DNA of 64,000 nucleotides from F1-80-MAGs062 sp046345315 (lineage in GTDB: Bacteria; Planctomycetota; Planctomycetia; Planctomycetales; Planctomycetaceae). The stretch covers positions 1-64,000 of the forward strand of contig JBKDKA010000232.1 in assembly GCA_046345315.1 (NCBI GenBank), read 5' to 3'. Below, in pieces: positions 9,901 through 17,881 of this stretch. The translations under genes and the position numbers were made by a program. Under the pieces are notes generated by a model, which worked only from the letters and a program-made list of their open reading frames with translations, was not told the origin of the DNA and searched no databases. Position 1 is the first letter of the stretch. Every line of letters starts with the position of its first letter.

Positions 9901-9974
9901 AGATCGTGCGAAGGTCGTTGGTCAATCTGTGTCATGCTCTTGTGAATTCAGCAGAGTTCATCTACGTCGACTGA
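6924..9974 (+). CDS. PSD1 / DUF1549-DUF1553 c-type cytochrome protein
   Basis: A large exported protein of the planctomycete PSD1 type, 1016 residues. After an N-terminal signal sequence there are two cytochrome-like segments, each with a CxxCH haem site (CVICH and CTVCH, the second about residue 165). Next comes the DUF1549 region (FDLTGLPPTPEDVEAFV, WGRFWLDLAGYSDSDG) with a third site CARCHSHKFDP, a charged coiled-coil-like stretch (about 540-640), then DUF1553 (NPLTARVMVNRIWKHHF, HPELLDWLA). Biochemical function is not established; family members are predicted periplasmic redox or hydrolytic proteins. The DUF1501 gene follows after 11 bases, so the two form an operon. Compare the enlarged paralogue at 26485. 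Confidence 0.88.
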   Translation: MILSFHCSTVFLRTVARTAWLLCGFFLVAAESTGSETGEEVRDSVPAESVFENDVLPILQAKCVICHGDEVQKAELDLRTQAGVSKGSSSGPIVVAGKPEESMLLEVVEDSIMPPPDEGTPLTASEVETIKHWIALGAHYRESVSVTEPAVTEHDVSQIMMLRCTVCHNGRLQEGELDLRSRAAMLKGGKSGPAINLEKPAESLLLKKIHAGEMPPLRRLASASVKVIEKKEVETVTKWIEAGAPSALPDSETEVSDGESEITAEDRKFWAFQPPQQQKVPDVRSADRVRNPVDSFILEKLETAGLTLSPEADRRTLIRRASFDLTGLPPTPEDVEAFVNDSDANAYEKLIERLLGSSHYGERWGRFWLDLAGYSDSDGVNQDDPVRPYAYRYRDYVIRSLNADKPYNRFLLEQIAGDELADYEQATEFSEELYDNLVATGFLRMGPDGTYNGLTNFVPDRLDVIAAEIEILTSSVMGLTLKCARCHSHKFDPVSHRDYYSLAAIFKGAYDENDWLRPSKPGNEFPLRGLKYMRPGEKELWEAEQKQLKDELETVQNQFEARRREVVTAQLEQTLSQLPLVLQADVRAAALVAAEKRTEVQKYLISKFETMLQIDMDQLRKKDENFDLLVRSNFKKFKDLKERQNPSEPYIQGLWDRGEPTRTYILRRGNYLTPGKEVQPDVPTVLKNANNQFEVEPPWPGAGKTGRRLAFARWLVNPENPLTARVMVNRIWKHHFANGIVKSLDNFGKAGQRPTHPELLDWLAVRFIQDGWSIKSIHRLVMTSSTYRQSSLVNADHLRLDIDNRLLSRSPLRRLEAEALRDSLLFVSGKLDLTAFGPGETVDSREDGLVSSVGTEKGWRRSIYVLQRRSMASSLLEDFDLPQMAPNCVERTVATVAPQALHLMNNRTVYIWATAMADRILQEVGPDRDRLILRAYEVALGRRPDASELEVTVASFQEMQEKWRASLQQTKTQTAEIGNGSLPAETGVSSDEQIVRRSLVNLCHALVNSAEFIYVD

Positions 9975-9985
9975 GATCGTTAACT

Positions 9986-11473
9986 ATGCTTGATCGTGAA
10001 CGCGGAACACAGGTTATGGGGGCGGGCATTCGGCGTCGCAGTTTTTTCGAGCACATCTCGACGGGGCTTTACGGCGCGGCACTGACTTCCCTGTTGAGTC
10101 GCGAGACATTCGCGGAAAATTCGACCGGCAGCCCCAAACCGGGCGACCCTCGACAGATTTATGATCTGGCACCGCGTAAGCCGCAGTTCGAGCCCAGAGC
10201 GAAGGCCGTCATCCAATTGTTCATGAACGGCGGCCCCAGCCAGATGGACCTGCTTGATCCAAAGCCGGAACTGGATCGAATGCACGGTCAGTCGTACTTT
10301 GAAAAAATCGCAGGGGAAGTCGAGTCGCCTGGTTCGGGTGGAGCACTGATGCGCACCCCGTTCAAGTTTGCTCAGCACGGGCAAAGCGGGATGTGGGTAT
10401 CCAGTGCGATGCCGCATTTTGCGGAATGTGTTGATCAGGTTGCCATGATTCGCTCGATGCACACCGTCAATCTGACCCATGAGCCGGCGCTCTATCATAT
10501 TCACAGTGGCCGGACTCTGCCTGGAAATCCTTCTCTGGGCGCGTGGGTCACTTATGGGCTCGGATCGGAAAGTGAAAATCTGCCGGCGTATGTGGTGCTT
10601 GATGATCCGCTGGGACTGCCCATCAACGGGACGCAGAGCTGGGCGTCCGGGTATCTGCCTCCGATCTATCAGGGGACCAGATTTAAATCGTCCGGTACTC
10701 CAGTGCTGAATCTCGACCGAGATTACGAGCAGCCCGAAGACATAACGAAGGCCGAAAGAGATCTCATTGGCAACATCGATCGGCTTCATCGCAGTCGCCG
10801 CCCGGGACAGGCTCAACTTGATGCTCGGATTGCCAGTTATGAGCTTGCGGCGAAAATGCAGATGACAGCTCCGGAGGCGCTTGATCTGTCTCAGGAGACG
10901 GCGGAGACCCTCGCCATGTACGGAATTGGCGACAAGACAACAGATTCATACGGACGGCGATGTCTGATCGCGCGACGACTGGTGGAACGTGGCGTCCGAT
11001 TTGTGCAACTGTTCATCAACTCGCAGATCTGGGACACACACGATCATCTGCAGCCGGAAATCCAGAAAGCCTGTGACCGAACAGACAAGCCGGTCGCTGC
11101 TTTACTGAAAGACCTGAAAGCTCGCGGATTGTTCGACAACGTGCTGCTGCTCTGGGGCGGTGAATTCGGACGTCTGCCAATTGCTCAGCTGCGTGGTGGT
11201 GCCGAAGAAGTGACCTCTGGTCGTGACCACAACAAGAACGCCTTTTCCTGCTGGATGGCTGGAGCCGGTATCAAGCCGGGGACGATTCATGGATCGACCG
11301 ATGAGATTGGTCTGATGGCAGTAGAGAACAAAGTCAGTGTGTCTGACTGGCATGCCACAATCCTGCATCTTCTGGGGCTGAATTACGAAGACCTTTATTA
11401 CACACGGAACGGGCTTCACGAAAAGCTGACCGGGGTGGAAGCTGCTCGAGTTGTGAAGGAAATTTTGTCGTAA
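9986..11473 (+). CDS. DUF1501 family exported protein
   Basis: A 495-residue protein of the DUF1501 family, related to the alkaline-phosphatase/sulfatase superfamily. The N-terminus has a twin-arginine-like signal (GIRRRSFFEHIS) before a hydrophobic segment. Family features include QLFMNGGPSQMDLLDPKP, IRSMHTVNLTHEPALYHIHSG, WGGEFGRLP and GRDHNKNAFSCWMAGAG. ATG 9986 is chosen because it lies 11 bases after the PSD1 stop. PSD1 and DUF1501 genes are paired throughout planctomycetes, suggesting joint work in the periplasm, but the reaction is unknown. Behind it lies a repeat-and-remnant region shared with the second DUF1501 locus at 24967. Confidence 0.88.
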   Translation: MLDRERGTQVMGAGIRRRSFFEHISTGLYGAALTSLLSRETFAENSTGSPKPGDPRQIYDLAPRKPQFEPRAKAVIQLFMNGGPSQMDLLDPKPELDRMHGQSYFEKIAGEVESPGSGGALMRTPFKFAQHGQSGMWVSSAMPHFAECVDQVAMIRSMHTVNLTHEPALYHIHSGRTLPGNPSLGAWVTYGLGSESENLPAYVVLDDPLGLPINGTQSWASGYLPPIYQGTRFKSSGTPVLNLDRDYEQPEDITKAERDLIGNIDRLHRSRRPGQAQLDARIASYELAAKMQMTAPEALDLSQETAETLAMYGIGDKTTDSYGRRCLIARRLVERGVRFVQLFINSQIWDTHDHLQPEIQKACDRTDKPVAALLKDLKARGLFDNVLLLWGGEFGRLPIAQLRGGAEEVTSGRDHNKNAFSCWMAGAGIKPGTIHGSTDEIGLMAVENKVSVSDWHATILHLLGLNYEDLYYTRNGLHEKLTGVEAARVVKEILS

Positions 11474-11519
11474 GCATAGCATGCTGTGGACCTGGCGACG
11501 AACGTCGGACGTGTGGCTC

Positions 11520-11682
11520 ATTATCTATGGACTGCTCAGAATAGTCTGCTCTCCAGTCGTTGGTGCATGTGGTATGAGAGTCTAATGCCTCAAATCGAGG
11601 TGCGAGGACTCTCCAATGAGCACCAGGCGTAAACGTCGTAGCCTTGAGCAGATTGTGGCGAAGCTTCGAGATGCTGAGGTGT
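11520..11682 (+). pseudogene. IS3-family transposase OrfA, 5' remnant
   Basis: From ATG 11616 the plus strand reads MSTRRKRRSLEQIVAKLRDA, the standard start of IS3-family OrfA (a helix-turn-helix protein that binds the element ends). After about 22 codons the similarity stops abruptly where an RTX-type remnant in the opposite orientation begins, near 11682. The 90-odd bases before the ATG are probably the left end of the element. No OrfB and no right end are present, so this is a dead fragment left by deletion or recombination. Confidence 0.7.
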
Positions 11683-11770
11683 CGTTGATTGCTTCGAAGA
11701 ACCAGTCCGCACCGAGTCCGCCTGTCTGTGTGTTGACTGCGCTGCATCGTTGAGATCCCAGTGTGCGGGG
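11683..11770 (-). pseudogene. C-terminal remnant of RTX-type protein (copy 1)
   Basis: Read on the minus strand, the bases encode LNDAA followed by TGGLGADWFFEAI. This is the signature end of planctomycete hemolysin/RTX-like calcium-binding proteins (GGxGADWFF...). The usual acidic end (DVL) is missing because the sequence runs into the IS3 remnant. The full gene is absent. A cleaner copy of the same end is at 24311. Inference: both are relics of a repeat-rich surface protein gene or of an element that carries its tail. Confidence 0.6.
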
Positions 11771-12085
11771 TCCGGAAGCACTCGCACAACGAAGCCACTC
11801 GTACTTCCCTGTTGTGGCCGATCTCGCTGTTGTGGCCGGTCTCCCGACCGAGCTGGCTGTAGTGGCCGGTCTCCTGACCGAGCCATTCGGAGTCTGACAG
11901 ACCGCTGAACCTGAAACTCAGGGTTTCCGTCAGAACATGGTGCTGCCCAGTTAGAACGGTGCGAATCGCGATTCACGTCGTCGATTCGTGCAATTCGTGG
12001 TCCGCTACTCAACCACGAATTACTCGAATCATTCGAATCGAACATGAAATCATGCGTGCCAGCCAGTGCGGGGTCAGGAGTCCCG
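11683..12085. repeat. ~400-bp repeat block behind DUF1501 gene, copy 1
   Basis: The block contains the RTX-end remnant, three GTGGCCGGTCTC-type units, the string GACAGACCGCTGAACC, a CGTCAGAACATG segment, a CGTGG...CCACG palindrome (about 11987-12018) and a single GCGTGCCAGCCAGTG unit. The same parts in the same order occur at 24365-24775 behind the other DUF1501 gene. The rest of the gap (12086-12372) shows no gene and no clear promoter. Confidence 0.75.
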
Positions 12086-12372
12086 AGAACGACAAGGTTC
12101 CGTGACTGCTCAACTCCTGACGATGACGCCTACGTCTCGTGCTCATTCGGAAATCCTCACGCCTCTGCACGAGGCTCTGGACTCTCATATTCACATCGAC
12201 CAACTTTTAGGGAGCAGACAACTCAGATCATAATCTGAGTCTTTGTTCATTCGGCCATAGGGGTGATCCGGCACATTGTGAGCGGCTGGACGCTGGTACG
12301 TTTTCAACTACATTTTACTGGCGCATCGATCAGTTGGCGCGACACGGAGCCTCCTCGAACGAATTCTCGCCC

Positions 12373-15300
12373 ATGCCTCACACTCAATTCCTTCAGGCCC
12401 TCCCGGATGCCGCCGTGCTGACCGACCCTTCGGGTGTGGTCCGTGGCTGGAACGACTCCGCCACAAAGCTCTTCGGGTGGACTGCCGCCGACATGATTGG
12501 GCGGCCGCTCGTTGAGCGATTCCCGTTAAGTGCTCGGGCAGAGATCAGCGAACACCTGAAGCAGCTCGCGGCCGGGGGGGAGTGGGACGGGGAGTTTCAG
12601 GACTATCGTAAGGACGGGAGTCGGGTGTGGATCGAAGCCCACGTCCACCCGGTTCGCGATGCCTGCGGGACGATCACGGGAGTCCTTGGCGTGTCGCGGC
12701 CGATTTCATCCGACCAAGGGGCAAGGATTGAGCGTGACCGGCACGACCGGTACGCGGCTGACATCCTCAATTCCATGTCCGCCCATGTCGCTGTGCTCGA
12801 TCTGAACGGGCGGATTCGCGAAGTGAACCACGCATGGGAGCGGTTCGCGTCGGAAAACACAGCGGGCGGCGTTCCTTCGCCGTCGACTGGCGTCGGGACT
12901 GACTACGTGCATCTTTGTCGTATGTGTACCGGCGAGAAGGCTGACGAAGCGGAACCGGCTGCGGACGGGATCGAAGACGTGTTGCGTGGAAAACGTTCGT
13001 ACTTCGTCTTGGAGTATCCCTGCGACTCACCGACGGAAACTCGCTGGTTTGCCATGCATGTGACTCCACTCTCGACCCAGGACGGAGGGGTGGTGGTTGC
13101 TCATTATGACATCACCGCCCGTAAACAGGCGGAACTGGCGATGGCCGCACAGAACCGGCAGACGGAAATGGCCCTGAGAGCGGCGCAGATGGGAGTGTGG
13201 ACGCTCGACATGAAGAGTGGGCGAATCCACTGGTCGCCCGAGGTGTACAGGATCGTGGGCGTGGCCGAGTTCGATGGAACCATGGAAGCCTGGAATCGTC
13301 TCGTCCACCCGGACGACGTACCGGTGATGCAGGCTCGGTTCAACGCAGCGCTGGAGCGGCGAATGCCGTTCACTGGCGAGTTCCGAGTGATTCGGCCGGG
13401 CGGCGATATCGGCTGGCTGGCCAACGTTGCTCAGGTCGAGTGCGCTCCGACGGGCGAAGTTGTGAGTGTCGTCGGAACGGTTCAGGACATCACCGCGCGG
13501 AAGCGTTCAGAATGGGCCTTGACGGCTTACAACCAGATTCTCGAACTGATCGCTGCCGGGGCGAACCTGCACAGAATACTGGAAGAGGTCGTTCGTCTTG
13601 TCGAGGAGCAACTGCCGGGGTCACTGTGCTCGATATTGATTCTGGACAGGGTCACCGGGCGACTGCGGTCCGGAGCCGGGCATTCGCTTCCTGCGGAGTA
13701 CAACCGGGCGGTCGACGGTGTGCCCGTCGGGCCGAAGTCCGGATCCTGCGGGACCGCTGCTTTCCGGAAGGCCACCGTCACCGTTACGAACATCGCCACT
13801 GACCCGCTCTGGGAAGACTACCGAGACGTCGCACTGCGGCACGGGCTCAGGTCGTGTGTCTCGGTTCCGATCCTGTCGAGTGGCAATGTGCCCGGGCACG
13901 AAAAAGGGGAAGTCATCGGCACGTTCGCTCTCTACAACCGAAGTTCCGGCGACTTCGACCGGCTGACGTACGCGATTCTCTCAGGGGCGGAGGAACTGGT
14001 GAGACGGGCCGTCCTGACGGGTCAGGCAGAGGATTCTTCGGCCGTCGGTGAATCGGCCCGGATCATCGAGGCGGCTCATCTGGCCGGAGTGGCGATTGAG
14101 CGAGAGCACGCCGGAAACGCCATCCGCGAGAGCGAGGAGCGGTTCCGAGCGGTTTTCGACTCCGCCCCGTCTGCGATCTATGTCAAGGATCTCAACGGCC
14201 GCTACTTGTTCGTCAACGAAGCTGCAGCAAGGTTTTTCGGGGTGGCGAAAGAGGATTGGATTGGAAAATACTCACGAGAACTTTTCCCGAGGAACCTCGC
14301 TGATCTTTGTGAACACTGCGACCAGACCGTACTCGCTGCGCAACAGCCGGTCGAAGAACGGCTCACATGCTGGCTGCCGGCTGGCCGGGAGGCAGTGGTG
14401 CTGGCAACCAATACCCTGCTGCGAGACACCGACGGCACGCCCTATGCCATCTGCGGAATTCTCAGGGACATTACTGAACTCGTTGCCGCTCAGCAGGAGT
14501 TCGAACGATTGTGGCTGTACGCCCCGGACCCGCTTTGTGTCGCTGGGTTCGATGGATACTTTAAGCAGGTGAACCCGGTCTGGTCTCGGCTCCTGGGCTG
14601 GACGGACGAGGAACTGCTCTCGAAACCTTACGCTGAGCTCGTGCACCCTGACGACCGGGCCGGCCTGGAGGTGGTTGTGCAGCAAATCCTCCGCAGAGAG
14701 ACTGTGCGCGGGTACGAAAATCGGTACCTCTGCCGTGATGGGTCGTACCGGTGGTTCTCCTGGAACGCCATTCCGGTGCCGGAGAACCAGGTAATCTACG
14801 GTATCACTCGGGACGTGACCGAGGAAAAACGGCTTGCCGAACTGTTCCACCAGGCGCAAAAAATGGAGGCCGTTGGGCAACTCGCGAGCGTGGTGGCGCA
14901 CGACTTCAACAACCTGCTCACGGTAATCAACGGCTATACCGAAATTCTACTCGACGGGATGGCTGCGACCGACTCCCGTCGGGATGCGTTGACTCAGGTG
15001 CTGGACGCTGGCCAGCGGGCGACGGAACTCACCTCCCAGCTGCTGGCGTTCAGTCGCAAGGCGATCATTGAACCGAAAATTCTGGATATCAATCACGTCA
15101 TCGATTCGGCCACACGTATGCTTCGCCGACTCATTGGAGAAGACGTGCGGCTGGAAACGACTCTGGCCCCGGTTCCCCCCGTGAAGATCGACCCCGGGCA
15201 ACTCGAACAGGTCTTCATGAACCTGGCCGTGAACGCAAGGGACGCGATGCCCGCCGGGGGTCGGTTGTCGATCACGACTGAAGCGGTGGATGTGGCCGAG

Positions 15301-15996
15301 GAGCTTCTGAGTGAGTCGGGGGAGATCATTCGCGGTCCGTTCGTGCGCGTGAGTGTGACTGACACCGGCAACGGCATGCCGCCGGAGGTCAAGGCCCGAA
15401 TCTTCGAACCTTTCTTCACCACCAAGGGGCCGGGCAAGGGCACCGGCCTGGGCCTGGCGACTGTGTACGGGATTATCCGCCAGGCCGGCGGGGCGATCGT
15501 GGTTGAGAGCGAAACGGGGCGCGGCACCACGTTCTGCATGGTGCTCCCGGCAGTCCGGGAAGTTCCAACCGGTCCGAAGTCGGCCGTCCTCACAGTCGCG
15601 CCTCGCGGCACCGAAACCATCCTCATCGCTGAGGACGAAGACGGTGTCAGCAACGTTGCCAGCACGATCCTCGAGATCCAGGGATACAAGGTCATTGTCG
15701 CGGATTCCGGTGCCAAGGCCGTGAGTATTGTGTCCGAGTATCCGGGGCCGATCCACCTGCTGTTGACCGACGTGGTTATGCCGGATTTCGGTGGGCGAGC
15801 TCTGGCCGAGGTCGTTCGCGGCCAGCGGCCCGGGCTGCGTGTTTTGTACATGAGCGGGTACACGGACGACGCCGTCGTTCGGTCCGGGGTGGAGTCTTCA
15901 CGAGACTGGTTCATTCAGAAGCCGTTCACGCCTCTGACGCTCGCCCGACGGGTTCGCGAGGTGCTCGACAGCTCCGCTGACTCGTCTGCCAGTTAA
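12373..15996 (+). CDS. Hybrid sensor histidine kinase (5 PAS, GAF, HisKA, HATPase, REC)
   Basis: A 1207-residue cytoplasmic hybrid kinase without membrane segments. Domains in order: PAS (about 5-120), PAS (130-250), PAS-PAC (257-380, WSPEVYRIVGV), GAF (390-565, with GSCGTAAFRK), PAS (590-700), PAS (710-828), HisKA with phospho-acceptor H843 in VVAHDFNNLLTVI, HATPase_c (N box MNLAVNARDAMP, G boxes DTGNGMPP and GKGTGLGLATVYG), and a receiver domain with D1133 in LLTDVVMP and lysine in FIQKPF. All catalytic residues are present. No response-regulator gene adjoins, so the phosphoryl target is unknown. A TTG at 12334 would add 13 residues. Its G+C looks visibly higher than its neighbours (not computed), hinting at acquisition. 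Confidence 0.9.
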   Translation: MPHTQFLQALPDAAVLTDPSGVVRGWNDSATKLFGWTAADMIGRPLVERFPLSARAEISEHLKQLAAGGEWDGEFQDYRKDGSRVWIEAHVHPVRDACGTITGVLGVSRPISSDQGARIERDRHDRYAADILNSMSAHVAVLDLNGRIREVNHAWERFASENTAGGVPSPSTGVGTDYVHLCRMCTGEKADEAEPAADGIEDVLRGKRSYFVLEYPCDSPTETRWFAMHVTPLSTQDGGVVVAHYDITARKQAELAMAAQNRQTEMALRAAQMGVWTLDMKSGRIHWSPEVYRIVGVAEFDGTMEAWNRLVHPDDVPVMQARFNAALERRMPFTGEFRVIRPGGDIGWLANVAQVECAPTGEVVSVVGTVQDITARKRSEWALTAYNQILELIAAGANLHRILEEVVRLVEEQLPGSLCSILILDRVTGRLRSGAGHSLPAEYNRAVDGVPVGPKSGSCGTAAFRKATVTVTNIATDPLWEDYRDVALRHGLRSCVSVPILSSGNVPGHEKGEVIGTFALYNRSSGDFDRLTYAILSGAEELVRRAVLTGQAEDSSAVGESARIIEAAHLAGVAIEREHAGNAIRESEERFRAVFDSAPSAIYVKDLNGRYLFVNEAAARFFGVAKEDWIGKYSRELFPRNLADLCEHCDQTVLAAQQPVEERLTCWLPAGREAVVLATNTLLRDTDGTPYAICGILRDITELVAAQQEFERLWLYAPDPLCVAGFDGYFKQVNPVWSRLLGWTDEELLSKPYAELVHPDDRAGLEVVVQQILRRETVRGYENRYLCRDGSYRWFSWNAIPVPENQVIYGITRDVTEEKRLAELFHQAQKMEAVGQLASVVAHDFNNLLTVINGYTEILLDGMAATDSRRDALTQVLDAGQRATELTSQLLAFSRKAIIEPKILDINHVIDSATRMLRRLIGEDVRLETTLAPVPPVKIDPGQLEQVFMNLAVNARDAMPAGGRLSITTEAVDVAEELLSESGEIIRGPFVRVSVTDTGNGMPPEVKARIFEPFFTTKGPGKGTGLGLATVYGIIRQAGGAIVVESETGRGTTFCMVLPAVREVPTGPKSAVLTVAPRGTETILIAEDEDGVSNVASTILEIQGYKVIVADSGAKAVSIVSEYPGPIHLLLTDVVMPDFGGRALAEVVRGQRPGLRVLYMSGYTDDAVVRSGVESSRDWFIQKPFTPLTLARRVREVLDSSADSSAS

Positions 15997-16228
15997 CGAC
16001 GGGCAACGAACTCGCTTTATGCCGCGCGACGTGGTGACCTTCCCGGAGCGGGCCGAACGAGACACTGCACCTCAGTCGTCAGCATGATCGGTGTCTGAGA
16101 GTTTGTGGCTCTCCGTGCTCGCTCCCGCGAGTCACTCCCATAGGCAGGGCTCAGCACTTTTCTCCAGCCCGATTCTGCGGTTTCTCGACGCCGTCTTCAA
16201 AATGCTGCCGGGGAAATAAGAGGCTCAA
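15997..16228. other. Non-coding gap behind the kinase
   Basis: Between the kinase stop and the palindromic element at 16229 no open frame of interest, RNA gene or convincing terminator is seen. Confidence 0.5.
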
Positions 16229-16308
16229 ACAAAACCGGGACAGGCATCCTTCTCCGCCATTTTTGTGAGCTTTTCCAGGTTTGTCCGGGAGTTAGTCCCG
16301 GTTTTGTC
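16229..16308. repeat. Dispersed palindromic element, copy B
   Basis: Ends CAAAACCGGGACAGG and AGTCCCGGTTTTG are inverted repeats around about 50 bases. Its right edge coincides with the point where the hxlR-like remnant loses its reading frame and meets a stop, so the element has probably inserted into, or replaced the end of, that gene. Same family as copies at 1591, 44793, 52445 and 60585. Confidence 0.8.
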
Positions 16309-16538
16309 AGGCGTTCTTAATCAGTATGTTGAGCCGATCGGCAAATGAGATTCGTGGCGATATCTGCCAAAGGCGCAGCGAAGTCTTTGAAGTGGGGTCT
16401 TCCCGGCATAGCACAGCGAATAACAGGCAGAGCCCACTTGTCGCAGAGGATATCGAACGTGCATGCGACCGGACGAGCGCAGCGTATTGCTGATTTCACG
16501 CCCCATTCTCTTCCAGAACGAATCAGACTTGACGGCAT
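16308..16538 (-). pseudogene. Broken HxlR-type winged-helix regulator
   Basis: On the minus strand, from ATG 16538, the frame reads PVACTFDILCDKWALPVIR and then HFKDFAAPLADIATNLI, matching the DNA-binding core of HxlR-family regulators (pattern CPVARTxDILGDKWTLxVIRD...RRFxDFxxxLxxIATNxLxDRL). After ATNLI the frame shifts by one base; the continuation ADRLNILIKNA is found in the next frame and then ends in TGA at the edge of palindromic copy B. The HxlR C-terminal wing and dimer helix are lost. It faces the SDR gene at 16623 and the paired operators at 16547-16586, the common HxlR arrangement. Almost certainly non-functional. Confidence 0.72.
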
Positions 16539-16546
16539 TACGGATA

Positions 16547-16586
16547 CTTGCATAATGCAAGCACATGAATGCTTGCAATGTGCAAG
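16547..16586. promoter_or_regulatory. Two tandem palindromic operators (CTTGCA-N3-TGCAAG)
   Basis: Site 1 (16547-16561) is CTTGCATAATGCAAG and site 2 (16572-16586) is CTTGCAATGTGCAAG; both are perfect dyads. Their centres are 25 bases apart. They lie between the broken hxlR-like gene and the SDR gene, 36 bases before the SDR start. Inference: they are binding sites of the lost divergent regulator, or of a paralogue elsewhere. Confidence 0.7.
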
Positions 16587-16622
16587 TGGGTTGGCGATGA
16601 GTCTTGAATCAGTTGACGAGAT

Positions 16623-17411
16623 ATGTTTCACAAGAGTTCGTTTTGTGATCGCTATGGCCCGTGGGCGGTTGTGACCGGTGCTTCCTCAGGCATCGGTCGA
16701 GCGATTGTTGCAGTGCTGGCAGAGAAATCATTGAATCTTGTGCTTGTGGCACGCAACCGCGTTGCACTGGAGCGTGTTGCCGAAGATGTCGAGTCCCGGT
16801 TTTCGGTGAAAACGCTCATCGTTGATGTCGACTTATCACATTCTGATGGAACTCAGGCCATTCTCTCCGCCACCGAACAGCTTGACGTGGGGCTGTTGGT
16901 TGTGTCCGCCGGATTCGGTACGTCTGGTCCATTTCTTGATGCCTCGATCGAGGAGGAGACGGCGATGCTGGATGTGAATTGTCGAGCTTTGATGTTGCAG
17001 ACGCATGCTTTCGCCAATCGTTTTGCAAAGCGAGGTGGAGGCGGTGTTATCCTGCTGAGTTCGATCGTGGCGTTTCAGGGAGCTCCCTTTGCCTCGCATT
17101 ATGCCGCGACGAAATCCTATGTGCAGGCACTGGCAGACGGACTCAGTCTTGAGCTGAGGTCTCACGGAATTGATGTACTTGCATCAGCACCGGGGCCAAC
17201 CAGCACGGGCTTCGCCGAACGAGCTCGCATGAAGATGGGCTCAGCGATGTCTGCGGACACCGTTGCGCAGCAGACTGTCGCTGCGCTTGGACGACGATCG
17301 ACTGTGCTTCCTGGCGGCCTGTCGAAACTGCTCGGCTACAGCCTGGCAGCACTTCCTCGCTGGATAAGAACTCGCATCATGGGCAGCGTGATGACCGGCA
17401 TGACGAAGTGA
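16623..17411 (+). CDS. Short-chain dehydrogenase/reductase (SDR)
   Basis: A classical SDR of 262 residues with a Rossmann fold for NAD(P)(H). The nucleotide-binding motif TGASSGIG is near residue 18, the NAG-like position reads SAGFG (about 98), and the active-site YxxxK is YAATK (about 159) after the serine in LLSSIVAF. The overall pattern is closest to the DltE/YqjQ-like SDRs; substrate is not predictable. The start at 16623 lies shortly after the twin operators and has only a weak ribosome site (GACGAG). Transcribed divergently from the hxlR relic, so it may now be constitutively expressed. Confidence 0.9.
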   Translation: MFHKSSFCDRYGPWAVVTGASSGIGRAIVAVLAEKSLNLVLVARNRVALERVAEDVESRFSVKTLIVDVDLSHSDGTQAILSATEQLDVGLLVVSAGFGTSGPFLDASIEEETAMLDVNCRALMLQTHAFANRFAKRGGGGVILLSSIVAFQGAPFASHYAATKSYVQALADGLSLELRSHGIDVLASAPGPTSTGFAERARMKMGSAMSADTVAQQTVAALGRRSTVLPGGLSKLLGYSLAALPRWIRTRIMGSVMTGMTK

Positions 17412-17784
17412 TGACCGGCTTTCGCATCAGCACCTCAACAGACGTCCGTTGCCGCCACACTTTCTGGCAAATGACCGTAATTCGACTCAACGGCGAAGTT
17501 GGAGATCGCACTGCCGGAATCGATCGAATCCCTGAAAAGACGGATGGTCCACCAAGCGAGCCTGGTGTTGACTCAATCGGTGTGCTCTGCCATTGCGTTA
17601 CGCATCAGCGGAGACAGCTAACCGCAGTGAGGCTTCGCGTCCATGAACTGCCATCGGTCCGTTCCTTATCCGTTTGAGATCCGCGCGCCCGAACGTGACC
17701 GGGATCACGTCTACCACCTGAGCGATCGTCGGATTCGGAGGGACCTGTCGTGTCCGCAGCTACTGAGTGCGCAGAGATCCGGAC
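17412..17784. other. Non-coding gap between SDR and tracrRNA
   Basis: No convincing gene is seen. The plus-strand frame 17408-17677 has no recognisable motif and no ribosome site. The region ends at the tracrRNA terminator. Confidence 0.5.
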
Positions 17785-17815
17785 AAAAAAAGGCTGGTCT
17801 GCGATGAGACCAGCC
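17785..17815 (-). terminator. Intrinsic terminator of tracrRNA
   Basis: A perfect 9-bp stem GGCTGGTCT/AGACCAGCC around the loop CATCGC, followed by seven T on the minus strand. It is likely both the 3' hairpin of the tracrRNA and its transcription stop. Confidence 0.93.
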
Positions 17816-17881
17816 TACGGATTGAACCGTACGCGAAAAAAGCCTTACTATGACAGGAGGCAATCGCCGCTCGGATACACT
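17785..17881 (-). ncRNA. tracrRNA: tracrRNA of the type II-C CRISPR system
   Basis: On the minus strand the anti-repeat (17881 to 17847) begins AGTGTATCCGAGCGGCGATT, nearly identical to the plus-strand array repeat and so complementary to a minus-strand crRNA. Its last bases GTCATAGT pair with the crRNA repeat start GCTGTGGC over eight positions, counting three G-U pairs. It is followed by AAGGC (nexus-like), a hairpin TACGG/CCGTA (17831-17816) and a terminator hairpin GGCTGGTCT/AGACCAGCC (17815-17792) with seven U (17791-17785). Length is about 97 bases; the exact 5' end is unknown. It is transcribed away from cas9. It would pair with crRNA, recruit RNase III and load Cas9. Confidence 0.88.
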
